Below, one piece after another: positions 16,769-26,452 of a stretch of 60,122 nucleotides of DNA. The notes beneath the pieces were generated by a model. It was not told the DNA's origin, searched no databases, and saw nothing but the letters and a program-made list of their open reading frames with translations. Position 1 is the stretch's first letter. Each line of letters starts with the position of its first letter. A program made the translations under genes and the position numbers. The DNA comes from Bacillota bacterium (GTDB lineage: Bacteria > Bacillota > Clostridia > Lachnospirales > Lachnospiraceae), in assembly GCA_030524555.1 (NCBI GenBank), contig JAUNGK010000005.1, forward strand, positions 1-60,122, read 5' to 3'.

Positions 16769-17716
16769 TTATTTCAGAAAATCCTTCGTCTGTTCAAAAA
16801 TACCCTTTCCATCCAGCTTATACTTCTCAACAAGCGCTGCTGCCGGTCCGGATTCGCCGAACACATCCTGCATGCCAACCTTAAGCACCGGTACAGGATA
16901 TGCCTTACAAAGTGCATCGCATACGGCACTTCCAAGTCCTCCGATTACAGAATGCTCTTCTGCCGTAACAACCTTTCCTGTTTTCTTAGCAGATTGAATA
17001 ATAAGCTCTTCATCTAAAGGCTTAATTGTACAGATATTAATAACCTCTGCGCTGATGCCCTCAGCTGCAAGCATGTCTGCTGCCTCCAGTGCATTTCCTA
17101 CACAGATGCCGGTAGCCACGATAGTAACATCCTTACCCTCACGAACTACGGTTCCCTTACCGATTTCAAATTTATAATCAGGTCTGTCATTAATAACCGG
17201 ACATGCTGCACGTCCAAATCTCATATAAACAGGTCCTACATACTCTGCTGCTGCCTTAACTGCTGCTTTTGCTTCAATATCATCTGCCGGGCACATAACC
17301 ACCATGCCGGGGATCGTACGCATCAGCGCAATATCTTCATTACACTGATGGGAAGCGCCATCCTCACCTACCGTAATACCTGCATGAGTTGCTCCGATCT
17401 TAACATTCAGATGAGGATATCCTACGGAATTTCTCACCTGTTCAAATGCTCTGCCCGCTGCAAACATTGCAAAACTGCTGACAAAAGGAATTTTACCTGT
17501 AGTTGCCAGGCCTGCCGCAATACCTACCATATTACCTTCTGCAATACCGCAGTCAATGTGCCTGTCAGGATAAGCTTTTTTAAATACACCTGTCTTAGTA
17601 GCTGCAGCCAGATCGGCATCTAAAACTACCACATCAGGATTTTCCGCTCCCAGCTCTACTAATGCATTTCCATAGCTTTCTCTGGTTGCAATCTTCTTTA
17701 CTGTACTGTCTGCCAT
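16769..17716 (-). CDS. Transketolase, C-terminal subunit
   Basis: A 315-residue protein equal to the pyrimidine-binding (PP-like) and C-terminal domains of transketolase. Motifs include ESYGNALVELG, DIDCGIAEGNMVGIAAGLA (containing the conserved Glu that activates thiamine diphosphate) and the C-terminal EEHSVIGGLGSAVCDAL. It transfers two-carbon ketol units between sugar phosphates together with the N-terminal subunit encoded just upstream. The start ATG overlaps that gene's stop as TAATG, so the two subunits are translationally coupled. Splitting of transketolase into two chains is common in Clostridia and archaea. Confidence 0.95.
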   Translation of the reverse strand: MADSTVKKIATRESYGNALVELGAENPDVVVLDADLAAATKTGVFKKAYPDRHIDCGIAEGNMVGIAAGLATTGKIPFVSSFAMFAAGRAFEQVRNSVGYPHLNVKIGATHAGITVGEDGASHQCNEDIALMRTIPGMVVMCPADDIEAKAAVKAAAEYVGPVYMRFGRAACPVINDRPDYKFEIGKGTVVREGKDVTIVATGICVGNALEAADMLAAEGISAEVINICTIKPLDEELIIQSAKKTGKVVTAEEHSVIGGLGSAVCDALCKAYPVPVLKVGMQDVFGESGPAAALVEKYKLDGKGIFEQTKDFLK

Positions 17717-18558
17717 TATGCTTCCTCCTTTACAAGCTCTTCACCAATTTTATTAAGATCTGCCATTGCTACCTCATACTGTTCATCATTCGGTGCAGTG
17801 CCATGCCATGCTACATTGTTCTCCATAAAGGAAACTCCCTTACCCTTTACGCTGTGTGCAATAATGGCAGTGGGCATTCCCTTGGTTTCCCTGGCCTCCC
17901 TAAACGCTGCACGAATAGCGTCAAAGTCATGAGCATCAATATTAATAACATGGAAATTAAATGCTTCAAATTTCTTATCAATAGGATAAGGAGAGCATAC
18001 CTCATTAACCGGTCCGTCAATCTGAAGCCCGTTATTGTCAACGATCACTACCAGATTATCCAGCTTGCGATGTCCTGCAAACATGGAAGCCTCCCAAACC
18101 TGGCCCTCCTGAATCTCGCCGTCACCGAGAAGCGTATAAACTCTGAAATTCTTTCCATCCAGCTTAGCGGAAAGCGCCATTCCTACAGCCGCCGAAATTC
18201 CCTGTCCTAAGGATCCGCTGGACATATCTATACCGGGAGTATGCTGCATACAGGGATGTCCCTGCAGATGAGACCCCAGCTTACGCAAGGTAACCAAATC
18301 CTCTACCGGGAAAAATCCTCTGTGCGCCAATGTAGAATATAGACCGGGAGCCGTATGCCCCTTGGACAAAACGAAACGATCCCTGTCTGCCATTTTCGGA
18401 TTTTGAGGATCGATATTCATCTCTTCAAAGTAAAGATAGGTGTAAATGTCTGCCGCCGATAGCGAGCCGCCCGGGTGTCCTGCTTTCGCACTGTGAACAG
18501 CAGTAACAATGCCCTTGCGCACCTCATTGGCCATTTTTTTAAGCTCCAGATTGTTCAT
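17716..18558 (-). CDS. Transketolase, N-terminal subunit
   Basis: A protein of about 280 residues carrying the thiamine diphosphate-binding domain. It shows GHPGGSLSAADIY near the N-terminus, DRFVLSKGHTAPGLYSTLA, and the GDG...N motif (LGDGEIQEGQVWEA through DNNGLQIDG) that binds ThDP and Mg. The open frame could begin at 18582, but the ATG at 18558 has GGAGG 6 bases upstream and matches the conserved start MNNLELKKMA. A plausible promoter lies at 18620-18648. Works as a heteromer with the C-terminal subunit. Confidence 0.95.
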   Translation of the reverse strand: MNNLELKKMANEVRKGIVTAVHSAKAGHPGGSLSAADIYTYLYFEEMNIDPQNPKMADRDRFVLSKGHTAPGLYSTLAHRGFFPVEDLVTLRKLGSHLQGHPCMQHTPGIDMSSGSLGQGISAAVGMALSAKLDGKNFRVYTLLGDGEIQEGQVWEASMFAGHRKLDNLVVIVDNNGLQIDGPVNEVCSPYPIDKKFEAFNFHVINIDAHDFDAIRAAFREARETKGMPTAIIAHSVKGKGVSFMENNVAWHGTAPNDEQYEVAMADLNKIGEELVKEEA

Positions 18559-18619
18559 GATTACCTCCATTCCCGTATTCATAACCTGTAAAATTTATTT
18601 AGCTTCATAAGCCATAAAT

Positions 18620-18648
18620 ATTTTAACATATTAAAAATTTTGCGTCTA
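18620..18648 (-). promoter_or_regulatory. Probable promoter of the transketolase-rpe-map cluster
   Basis: TAGACG (18648-18643) and TAAAAT (18625-18620) with a 17-base spacer on the minus strand, about 60 bases ahead of the transketolase start. The -35 is only a 4 of 6 match. Confidence 0.45.
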
Positions 18649-18753
18649 TATGATATTCGTGCTAAGTTTTTTTCACTTTTTGCTATTTTATATCGTACTT
18701 TTTCTTTTTGCAGCCTCATATAATCAAAGGAGTATTTCACTGAGGTTACTGTC

Positions 18754-20583
18754 TTGTCTCCCAGAAAAAATCTGACCCCAAAACAACGCTTTCTGTGTAT
18801 TGCCATTTTAATTTTTGCTTTTATAGGTATTGTCCTTGTCTGGTTATTTACGGATGATGCACGAAAATTCAGGCTCTTTTCCAGAAATTTATTTATTTCA
18901 GAGCTTTCAGGCGACACCTTAAGCCTGCATTATACTTTGGCATACCCCGAAAAGTTTAATCTTGATACACAGGCATGCCTTCCCTCGTATCACACGATCA
19001 CCCAACAGGATGCCGTTTATATCAGCTCCCTTTTGGATCAATTATCTGGCATCAACCCTGACCGCCTAAATGATGAGGATGCCTATACCTACGGCCTTTT
19101 GGTCCGCTATTTAACGCTGCAGCTTTCCGGATGTGCATTTCCCTATTACAGGGAGCCCTTATCCCCTTCCTCCGGAATGCAGGCTTCTCTTCCCATTCTC
19201 TTAGCCGACTATACCTTTCGTTCAGGAGAAGATGTAGAGGATTACCTTAAGCTTTTGGATCAAACCGACACCTATTTTGATGCCCTGATTCAATACGAAG
19301 AGGAAAAATCCTCGCAGGGGCTTTTCATGTCCGATTCTGCCGCCGCAAAGATTATCCGGCAATGCACCTCAATCATGGACGAAAAGGACTTATCCTCCGG
19401 AACGCATTTTCTCCATTCCACCTTTACAGAAAGGCTAAGCGAATTGAAATCCAAAGGCCTTATAAACCAGCAGCAATATGACATGTGGTGCTCCGAGAAT
19501 GACCGTCTTCTGACTACGGTTATGGCTCCCGCCTATGAAAAAACCGCTGACGCCTTTACGATACTTTCCGGCAGCGGTGTAAATGACGAGGGGCTTTGTC
19601 ATTTTCCTGACGGCAGGGCCTATTATGAGTATCTTCTTTCCCTCAACACCGGAAGCAGCAAAAGCATTCCTGAAATTAAACAGCTTCTTTTTCAGGATTT
19701 TCAGCAAAACTATACCTCCTTAATAAGCCTTTTGCAAAAGTATCCAGAGCTTTCTGCCTACAATTTTCAAACCACCGAGTTACCCTTTTCCTCTCCGGAA
19801 GAAATGCTAAGCGACCTGCAGGTCCGCATGAGAGAAGATTTCCCTGCCTTTCCAAGCACTAAGGAGGAGTTTTCCCCGGTATGCACTATCAAAAAGGTGT
19901 CCTCCGCCATGGAGGCATATTCCAGTCCCGCCTACTACCTTACACCGCCGATTGATGACCTGAGCTCTAATATTATCTATATTAACCACAGAAACCAGCC
20001 TGATTCTCTGACCCTGTACACTACACTGGCACACGAAGGCTATCCCGGGCATCTTTATCAAACTGTTTACAGCCAGCTGTATTTTAACAGCCGGAAAGAT
20101 TCCACCATAAGAAGTATTCTGCATTATGGCGGCTATGTGGAAGGCTGGGCGTATTATGTGGAAAATATGTCCTACATTTATGCACAATCTATTGCAAAGG
20201 ACGATCCCCTTACCTGTGCCTGGTATGAAGCATGCCGACTGAACAGAAATCTCCAGCTCTGCATGTATTCCCTTTTGGATATTGCCATTCACTATGAGGG
20301 AGCAGGCCCTTCCCATGTGCAGCAAATATTAATGAAAATCGGAATATCCGATACCAAAACCACCACCGCCGTCTATCAGTATATTGTTGAGGAGCCTGCA
20401 AATTATTTAAAATATTATCTGGGCTATCTGGAATTTCAGGAATTAAAGGTAACAGCCCAGAGGCTGTGGGGAGAAGACTTCTCTAATAAGCGGTTTCACC
20501 AGTTTGTTTTGGAGACCGGTCCCTCCGATTTCCGGGGGCTTCAAATAAAGCTTGAAGTATCAGGAGCGGTTACTGCCTCCTAA
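18754..20583 (+). CDS. Membrane-anchored DUF885 peptidase-like protein
   Basis: A 609-residue protein with an N-terminal transmembrane anchor (about residues 12-32, CIAILIFAFIGIVLVWLF) and a large extracellular helical region of the DUF885 family. The zinc-metalloprotease-like signature HEGYPGH lies at about 427-433 and is followed by GYVEGWAYYVENM, supplying a likely third metal ligand, as in related gluzincin-type families. Proposed role: cell-surface peptidase; substrate unknown. The start is TTG at 18754 with GAGG 8 bases upstream; a TATAAT at 18719-18724 could be its -10. Divergent from the transketolase genes. It ends close to a convergent Mrr-like gene with no clear terminator between them. 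Confidence 0.88.
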   Translation: MSPRKNLTPKQRFLCIAILIFAFIGIVLVWLFTDDARKFRLFSRNLFISELSGDTLSLHYTLAYPEKFNLDTQACLPSYHTITQQDAVYISSLLDQLSGINPDRLNDEDAYTYGLLVRYLTLQLSGCAFPYYREPLSPSSGMQASLPILLADYTFRSGEDVEDYLKLLDQTDTYFDALIQYEEEKSSQGLFMSDSAAAKIIRQCTSIMDEKDLSSGTHFLHSTFTERLSELKSKGLINQQQYDMWCSENDRLLTTVMAPAYEKTADAFTILSGSGVNDEGLCHFPDGRAYYEYLLSLNTGSSKSIPEIKQLLFQDFQQNYTSLISLLQKYPELSAYNFQTTELPFSSPEEMLSDLQVRMREDFPAFPSTKEEFSPVCTIKKVSSAMEAYSSPAYYLTPPIDDLSSNIIYINHRNQPDSLTLYTTLAHEGYPGHLYQTVYSQLYFNSRKDSTIRSILHYGGYVEGWAYYVENMSYIYAQSIAKDDPLTCAWYEACRLNRNLQLCMYSLLDIAIHYEGAGPSHVQQILMKIGISDTKTTTAVYQYIVEEPANYLKYYLGYLEFQELKVTAQRLWGEDFSNKRFHQFVLETGPSDFRGLQIKLEVSGAVTAS

Positions 20584-20591
20584 TCTGCCGA

Positions 20592-21038
20592 TTAACCTTC
20601 CTCCATCATACCCTCTAAATATCCACCATCCCATAATAGAATTTTCAGTTTTTTTGCTGCCTCTACCGCAGGGGCAGTAAAATACTGATTGGTCATCACA
20701 GCTCCCACCATTCTGTCATAATAGTCCCGTCCCGCATATGCTTCCTGAATTGCCTTTACGCCTACAGGCGCCGTATAACATTTACACTGAACCGCATAGG
20801 TAATCCCGTCCTTCTCTGCGAGAATGTCGATCCCGTAATCCCCGCTTCCCTTAGTCACCTCCACCTCCATAAAGCCCTTCTGCCTAAGTAGATCTGCACA
20901 AAAGTACTCAAATTCATGTCCCTCCATATCCTCAAACAGCGCCGGTCTTCTTCTCCTTCGAAAAACCAAAACCGCTATTATCACAATAAACAGCAGAAGC
21001 ACTGCTGCCAAAATCCCTGTTTTTAAATTAATGAACAT
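20592..21038 (-). CDS. Membrane-anchored Mrr-like (PD-(D/E)XK) nuclease-domain protein
   Basis: A 148-residue protein with one N-terminal transmembrane helix (about 7-25) followed by an RRRRR stop-transfer cluster and a restriction-endonuclease-like Mrr_cat domain. The active-site pattern is visible: E in HEFEYFCADLL, D in GSGDYGIDIL, and Q-x-K in YAVQCKCY. Mrr-type domains cleave or bind DNA, often modified DNA. Small membrane-tethered versions are common in Firmicutes and have no settled role; DNA surveillance at the membrane is a guess. Transcribed divergently from the AEC transporter gene. Confidence 0.85.
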   Translation of the reverse strand: MFINLKTGILAAVLLLFIVIIAVLVFRRRRRPALFEDMEGHEFEYFCADLLRQKGFMEVEVTKGSGDYGIDILAEKDGITYAVQCKCYTAPVGVKAIQEAYAGRDYYDRMVGAVMTNQYFTAPAVEAAKKLKILLWDGGYLEGMMEEG

Positions 21039-21063
21039 TTATGCACCACACCCTTCCCTTTAT

Positions 21064-21092
21064 TTGACAAAAAAATAAAACGCTTTTATACT
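21064..21092 (+). promoter_or_regulatory. Sigma-A promoter of the AEC transporter gene
   Basis: TTGACA (21064-21069) and TATACT (21087-21092) with a 17-base spacer. The start codon of the transporter follows 41 bases downstream. Confidence 0.75.
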
Positions 21093-21133
21093 CATTGATT
21101 ATCACGCTTTTCTATCACGCAAAAGGAGCCGCT

Positions 21134-22081
21134 ATGGAAAATTTGATTTTCAGCTTAAATGCAACTATCCCTGTATTTCTTATTATGGTAATCGGATACC
21201 TTTTAAGAAACAGGAACATCATAGATGAACCCTTTGTAAAAACCCTGAACTCCTTTAACTTCAAGGTTACTCTTCCTGTGCTTCTCTTCAGGGATATCAC
21301 CGAATCAGACTTTCTTGCCGTATGGGATACCAAGTATGTACTCTTCTGCTTCCTTTCAACGCTTCTCTGCATTGCCGTTATCTGGATTATAACAGCTAAG
21401 GTGTCCAATAAAAAGGATCTTGTAGGAGAATTTGTACAATCCTCCTACAGAAGCAGCGCTGCTATTTTGGGAATTGCCTTTATACAGAATATCTACGGAA
21501 ATGCAGGCATGGCTCCCCTTATGATCATCGGAACCGTTCCTCTGTACAATGTTGCCGCCGTTATCATTCTCTCATTTACCGGTCCCGAAAGCCAGGGATT
21601 AAACAGCAGCACCCTCAAAAAATCCCTTAAGGGCATTATCACCAATCCCATTATTCTTGGCATATTAGCGGGAATTATATTTTCTCTTCTTCCTATAAAG
21701 CTCCCTCTTATCCTGTCAAAAACCATTAACAATATTTCATCTCTTGCCACGCCTCTTGCCCTGATCGGTCTTGGAGCAGGATTTGAAGGCAAAAAAGCGC
21801 TGGCCAAAATAAAGCCAACGCTGATTTGTTCCTTTATAAAGCTAATCCTGCAGCCTGCTGTTTTTCTTCCCATAGCCGTATGCATGGGCTTTCGCACCGA
21901 CAAGCTGGTAGCTCTTCTTATTATGCTTGGAGCTCCCACTACCGTCAGCTGCTACATTATGGCAAAGAATATGCACCATGAGGGCGTTCTGACCTCCAGC
22001 GTGGTAGTTACAACTACCTTCTTAAGCTCGATCACCATCACTGCATGGCTTTACCTTTTAAAATCCCTGCAGCTTATCTAA
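21134..22081 (+). CDS. AEC family transporter
   Basis: A 315-residue membrane protein of the auxin efflux carrier (AEC) superfamily with about ten hydrophobic segments in the typical 5+5 arrangement. Recognisable pieces are VFLIMVIGYLLRNRNIID at the start, NFKVTLPVLLFRDI, and the C-terminal MLGAPTTVSCYIMAKNM repeat-crossover region. Bacterial members move organic anions such as malate or malonate; the substrate here is unknown. The ATG at 21134 is preferred over an upstream start because AAAAGGAG lies 6 bases ahead of it. Single-gene unit with its own good promoter, convergent with lacM. Confidence 0.9.
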   Translation: MENLIFSLNATIPVFLIMVIGYLLRNRNIIDEPFVKTLNSFNFKVTLPVLLFRDITESDFLAVWDTKYVLFCFLSTLLCIAVIWIITAKVSNKKDLVGEFVQSSYRSSAAILGIAFIQNIYGNAGMAPLMIIGTVPLYNVAAVIILSFTGPESQGLNSSTLKKSLKGIITNPIILGILAGIIFSLLPIKLPLILSKTINNISSLATPLALIGLGAGFEGKKALAKIKPTLICSFIKLILQPAVFLPIAVCMGFRTDKLVALLIMLGAPTTVSCYIMAKNMHHEGVLTSSVVVTTTFLSSITITAWLYLLKSLQLI

Positions 22082-22091
22082 CTTCCGGCTT

Positions 22092-23072
22092 TTACTGAAG
22101 ACAGATACGGAAGGAATAACTGATATCCTTCTCGCCGCTTACGTGATAAGCCGGCTCCACATCTGATCCCCAGCTGTCAATTCCACCTACGCCTCTGACT
22201 GCTCCGTAAACACAAAGCACTGTCCTTCTCGCAGGAGGCAGTTCCTCCATATGTGTGGCATTTTCCAGCTCGCTGGCTGTATAGGGAAGGCAGGAAAAGG
22301 CAAGTCCGTCCAGCTCAAAGCGAAGAGATGTCATCTGCTTTTCCTTATGCGTATTGTCAAGCTCCGTACTTCTAAATACGGTAAGATTTTTCGTATTCAT
22401 ATGCATACCGCAGTCCTGAGGCACCAAATAAGGGGTTACCGGAAGTCCCGAAATCTCATAAACACCTTCTACGCCTCCTGCCATTCTGTCAGGATAGGTT
22501 TCTCCTGATAAGCCTTCATATACGTATTTATCCGCACAAGTAGGCATAACCATTCTAAAGCCAAATACCGGAAGCTCGGGAAGACCCTGCTGCCCGTAAT
22601 AGTGAACGCTTACCTTGATTTCTCCGTCACTGTCCACAAGGTAGCTAATCCTTACCTGTGTCTTAGGATCTGTTATTGTCTCATAGGTAAATATAACTTC
22701 CACATTTTCTGCGGTTTCATCTCCACTGTATTTATTATTTTCTGGTCCCACAGGAAGGAGAATATCCTCTCCATCTATACGGATCCGGCTCTCCACACAG
22801 CTGATAAACATATCTGCAGCCAGCCACATGCCGCTTCTTAAAGGAAATTTATTTCCTCTGTCATTATCCGTAACCGCTCTCCAAAAAGCAGGGCGGGGCG
22901 TCCGATACAGCCACTCTCTGCCCTGAACAGACAACGACTCCATTCCTCCCGTAGCCCGGGAAAAGATATAATGAAATTCTTTGCCATAAGCAGTCCCGTG
23001 AATGCCAAGCGTCACATCACCGTATATTACATTTAATCGTTTCTCCTGTGCGGAATTATTTGTGTAAGCCAT
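22092..23072 (-). CDS. lacM: Beta-galactosidase small subunit (LacM-like, GH2 C-terminal part)
   Basis: A 326-residue protein equal to the C-terminal Bgal_small_N/domain 5 region of LacZ-type GH2 enzymes. It starts near RLNVIYGDVTLGI and contains WLYRTPRPAFWRAVTDNDRG, the conserved loop that completes the LacZ active site, and a C-terminal WGSDVEPAYHV. It overlaps the end of the large-subunit gene by 17 bases and has AGGAGG upstream, so both chains are produced together. The organisation matches LacL/LacM of lactobacilli. Last gene of the galactoside locus; no strong terminator is visible before the convergent transporter gene. Confidence 0.93.
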   Translation of the reverse strand: MAYTNNSAQEKRLNVIYGDVTLGIHGTAYGKEFHYIFSRATGGMESLSVQGREWLYRTPRPAFWRAVTDNDRGNKFPLRSGMWLAADMFISCVESRIRIDGEDILLPVGPENNKYSGDETAENVEVIFTYETITDPKTQVRISYLVDSDGEIKVSVHYYGQQGLPELPVFGFRMVMPTCADKYVYEGLSGETYPDRMAGGVEGVYEISGLPVTPYLVPQDCGMHMNTKNLTVFRSTELDNTHKEKQMTSLRFELDGLAFSCLPYTASELENATHMEELPPARRTVLCVYGAVRGVGGIDSWGSDVEPAYHVSGEKDISYSFRICLQ

Positions 23073-25002
23073 AATAATACTTCACCTCCTGCATAGCCGG
23101 TTTCTCTGTTCTGTCAGCAAATACAATACCGTTTCCCGAAAATTCGTAATCCGCAGGTCTGTCGTCGAAATCTCCTCCATAACGCAGCACCCTCTGTCCG
23201 GTCACCTCATCCTCTACAAACAGTGCCTGATCAATATAATCCCAGATAAAACCGCCCTGGTACATTTCAAATTCATCAAGCAGCCGGATATAAGAATTCA
23301 TTCCGCCAAGAGAATTTCCCATATCATGCATATATTCGCACAAGATATAAGGCTTCTTAGGATTATTTTCAAGATAATTTCTTACCGCCTGAGGGGGAGC
23401 ATACATTTGACTCTCTACATCCGAAACAGTGTCCTCATATACTCTGTTTTGGCATACTCCCTCATAATGAACCAAACGTCCGTCTGCCTTTTCTTTAAAA
23501 TAGCTGTTCATGGCTTCTATATCGTCACCTACATAGGATTCATTGCCAAGAGACCAAAAGAGAATGGATGTATGGTTTTTAAAATATTCAAAATTGCTTT
23601 TTGCCCTGTCAAGCACCGCTTCCTTCCATTCCGGCAGGGAACACGGCACATTCCATGAAGGATCCAGGGTTCCAAGCTTAGACCATGACCCATGGCTCTC
23701 CAAATTGGTTTCCGACATCATATAAATGCCATTTTCATCACACATATAATACCACGGAATCTGATCCGGATAATGACAGGTACGCACTGCATTAATGTTA
23801 TTTCTAAGGAAACACTGCATATCCTGCTCCATCTCCTTCATTCCTATACATCTTCCGCTCTCTGCACTCCACTCATGACGGTTCACACCGTTTATGATCA
23901 AACGCTTTCCGTTTAAATGAATCACGTTGTTTATCATTTCCAGCCTTCTGAAACCGATTCCGTAAGGCACAGCTTCTACCAGCTTATCTGCTTCGTCATA
24001 CAGCATAATCCTCAATTGATACAAATATGGGGTATGATTATCCCAGAAAATTACCTTTCCCACATTCTGCGGCTCCAGCTTACAGCAAGCTTCTATATAG
24101 GAATCTGCCCCGTCTTCCTTACCCTGTGATGGCAGTGCTTTCACATTTCCCGGAAGAAGCATGCTGCGCCTAAGTAATTCCTTTCCTTCCTTATCCTGAA
24201 GTAAAATCTCTGCCCTTCCTATGGTTCCTTCCTTCATGGAAATTTTAAGGTCAAGGCCAAAGCTTCCCGTTTCATCCTCATTAAGCACTGGCTTTGCCCA
24301 GAAATCCTCCACATGCATTTCGGGCTTTGCATACAGCGTCACATTACGAAAGATTCCAAAGAAACGGAAAAAGTCCTGATCCTCCAAAAAGGCTGCGCTG
24401 CTTCTCTTATGAACCTCTACTGCCAGACGGTTTCCCTTTTCCCTGATATAAGGTGTCAGGTCAAACTCAGCCGGAGTAAAGCTGTCCTCCGAATATCCTA
24501 CAAAGCTTCCATTGATCCACAGGTACATCGCCTGCTCCACACCTTCAAAGCGAATAAACACCCTCTTATTCCAAAGTCCCTGATCCAAATCAAATTCCTT
24601 CACATAGGAACCTACCGGATTATAAGAAGCCTCGCTAAAGCTGCCCTTCCATAAGGCCTTTCCGTCAAGGCTGTGAGCAGGACGTCTGAAAATATGGCCC
24701 TCCCACGGATACATAGTGTTAATATAATGAATTTTGTCATAACCCGCCATTTCAACATGGCACGGCACCTTAATTCGGTCAAAGCCGGAAATATCAAAAT
24801 CCTCCTTAAAAAATTCTGTCGGACGTTCCTTTGCACATACGCTGTAACAAAATTGCCACATTCCGTTTAAGGACTGCTCCAAAGAATTTTCTCCTTTGAT
24901 AAGCTCCTCCTCATTCACAAAAAAGTAATGGTCACTGTGTGCCGGTATCCTGCCCACCTCAAACACTTCCGGATCATCCAGCCATTTGATTTCTGCGTTC
25001 AT
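23056..25002 (-). CDS. lacL: Beta-galactosidase large subunit (LacL-like, GH2)
   Basis: A 648-residue GH2 large subunit that cleaves terminal beta-galactosides with retention. It has the sugar-binding sandwich (QSLNGMWQF to about 210), an immunoglobulin-like domain, and the TIM barrel. The acid/base is Glu488 in FWSLGNES and the nucleophile is Glu556 in ILCEYMHDMGNS; GVNRHEW and RTCHYP are the standard GH2 signatures. The chain stops where LacZ would continue into its small domain, which is supplied by the next gene. No signal peptide, so cytoplasmic. Preceded by GAGGAG about 8 bases before ATG and about 80 bases after the beta-helix gene. Confidence 0.95.
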   Translation of the reverse strand: MNAEIKWLDDPEVFEVGRIPAHSDHYFFVNEEELIKGENSLEQSLNGMWQFCYSVCAKERPTEFFKEDFDISGFDRIKVPCHVEMAGYDKIHYINTMYPWEGHIFRRPAHSLDGKALWKGSFSEASYNPVGSYVKEFDLDQGLWNKRVFIRFEGVEQAMYLWINGSFVGYSEDSFTPAEFDLTPYIREKGNRLAVEVHKRSSAAFLEDQDFFRFFGIFRNVTLYAKPEMHVEDFWAKPVLNEDETGSFGLDLKISMKEGTIGRAEILLQDKEGKELLRRSMLLPGNVKALPSQGKEDGADSYIEACCKLEPQNVGKVIFWDNHTPYLYQLRIMLYDEADKLVEAVPYGIGFRRLEMINNVIHLNGKRLIINGVNRHEWSAESGRCIGMKEMEQDMQCFLRNNINAVRTCHYPDQIPWYYMCDENGIYMMSETNLESHGSWSKLGTLDPSWNVPCSLPEWKEAVLDRAKSNFEYFKNHTSILFWSLGNESYVGDDIEAMNSYFKEKADGRLVHYEGVCQNRVYEDTVSDVESQMYAPPQAVRNYLENNPKKPYILCEYMHDMGNSLGGMNSYIRLLDEFEMYQGGFIWDYIDQALFVEDEVTGQRVLRYGGDFDDRPADYEFSGNGIVFADRTEKPAMQEVKYYYGLHK

Positions 25003-25082
25003 AGCCTGCTCTCCTCACTTTTAAAATAATCGAATAAATTTACCTTCTGCATAGTTTATTCTGCCATTTTATGCCATATTGG

Positions 25083-26429
25083 TCAATGCTCTTTCATCAA
25101 ACTACATAACTGTTTCCATTTATGTTCCAGCCACTCCTGGCCATCCTTACTATTTTCCAACAGCCATGCTGAATCTACCCTGCTTTCCAAATGAGCTTCC
25201 GCATCCTTTAAATGCGGCTGGCCGGCATAATAATTATGCAGGAACAAAGAACATCCCCAATTATCATCAGGTGCCTCCTTAAAATAAAATTCATTATTCT
25301 TAAATATAAAGCTTGCTCCGCTTCCGCTTCCGCTTACACAAACAGAAAACGGTTTATCATAAGCAAACACGTTCCCATAAAATTCTGTCAAAAGCCCTTG
25401 ATCGTCTATGGCAATTCCGCGCCCGTCTCTTAAGCTGATATTATATCTTAAGATCGTCTTTGTATAGTTCCTATTATAATTCAGGCTGCTGCAGTCAAGC
25501 CAGAAGCCACCCTCATTATCATGAGAGTAGTTGTATTGAAATATGGTCGTCCCTTCTGTTCCCCAATCTGTATCAAAAGCCGTTCCATCACCGGTAAACA
25601 TCCGGGTTCTTGCAACCTCATTTCTTTGAATTAAAGCATCCTTTACCGCACATACCCAGATTCCCGCAATCAGACGTGTCTCCTCACAGGTACCCAAGGC
25701 CCCTGCATCATAACAAGCATTTCCGTCTATTAACGGCGAAATACTGTTTGCAACAATGATTCCGTCAGAGCCTGTTCTCTCAATCCGATTACCTCTCACC
25801 ACAATACCTGTGTGATGGATATCATTAATGAAATCCTCTTCCTGATTAATCCGGATTCCACTGGTCAAAACATCATGGATATAGTTATTGATTATATGAA
25901 TATGGTGAAGATGATCAGACCTTGAGCTTCTTCCCGGCATGGTAACATAAACCGCCCCATTCCAGTACATGCTGTTATAGGTTTCCCTGTCCCGTCCGTT
26001 CTCTCCTGTCACGTCCAGTATTTCACAATTTCTTACCGTAATATCCTCTGTGATACCCTCCGGCTTTCCTTCAATGCAAATTCCCTGACGTACCGCCTTA
26101 TCACATGCATGATTTCTAACCTTTAAATTTTCAACAATGTAATGGCTGCAGCCCTTCAGCCAAACGCCTGCATATGCACCGCATCCGTCAATTTCTGGTT
26201 TTTGCCCACTTCCGTAAGAGGAAATTCTGACAGGATATTTTTCAATACCGTCTCCCTTAGGCATAAGGGTTCCCTGCCAGCTGCAGCCGCACTTAAATAA
26301 AAGCTTATCATCCACTCCAAATACAATACTGTTTACCTTTTCAAGACTTTTCCACGGCCTCTCATCTGAGAGGCCGCTGTTGTGATCATCTCCGCTACTA
26401 CTATCTACGTAAAATATTCTTCCTGCCAT
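25083..26429 (-). CDS. Right-handed parallel beta-helix protein, probable glycan-active enzyme
   Basis: A 448-residue protein with the typical opening of secreted or cytosolic beta-helix proteins, IFYVDSSSGDDHNSGLSDERPWKSL, followed by repeated short coils rich in N, G, I and V (HYIVENLKVRNHACD, ITVRNCEILDVTGENG, IHIINNYIHDVLTSGIRI, GIVVRGNRIERTGSDGIIVANS), which form the parallel beta-helix rungs. Such folds occur in polysaccharide lyases and several glycoside hydrolase families. I cannot place it in a numbered family or name catalytic residues. It has no signal peptide, so it acts in the cytoplasm, presumably on oligosaccharides imported by the adjacent ABC system. It sits between the GH35-like enzyme and lacL in the same operon. 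Confidence 0.8.
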   Translation of the reverse strand: MAGRIFYVDSSSGDDHNSGLSDERPWKSLEKVNSIVFGVDDKLLFKCGCSWQGTLMPKGDGIEKYPVRISSYGSGQKPEIDGCGAYAGVWLKGCSHYIVENLKVRNHACDKAVRQGICIEGKPEGITEDITVRNCEILDVTGENGRDRETYNSMYWNGAVYVTMPGRSSRSDHLHHIHIINNYIHDVLTSGIRINQEEDFINDIHHTGIVVRGNRIERTGSDGIIVANSISPLIDGNACYDAGALGTCEETRLIAGIWVCAVKDALIQRNEVARTRMFTGDGTAFDTDWGTEGTTIFQYNYSHDNEGGFWLDCSSLNYNRNYTKTILRYNISLRDGRGIAIDDQGLLTEFYGNVFAYDKPFSVCVSGSGSGASFIFKNNEFYFKEAPDDNWGCSLFLHNYYAGQPHLKDAEAHLESRVDSAWLLENSKDGQEWLEHKWKQLCSLMKEH

Positions 26430-26452
26430 TTTCTTTTCCTTTGTTCAACATA

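Noticed and set aside
25318..25336. Short tandem GCTTCC repeat
   Set aside because: It simply encodes a Ser-Gly run in the beta-helix protein.
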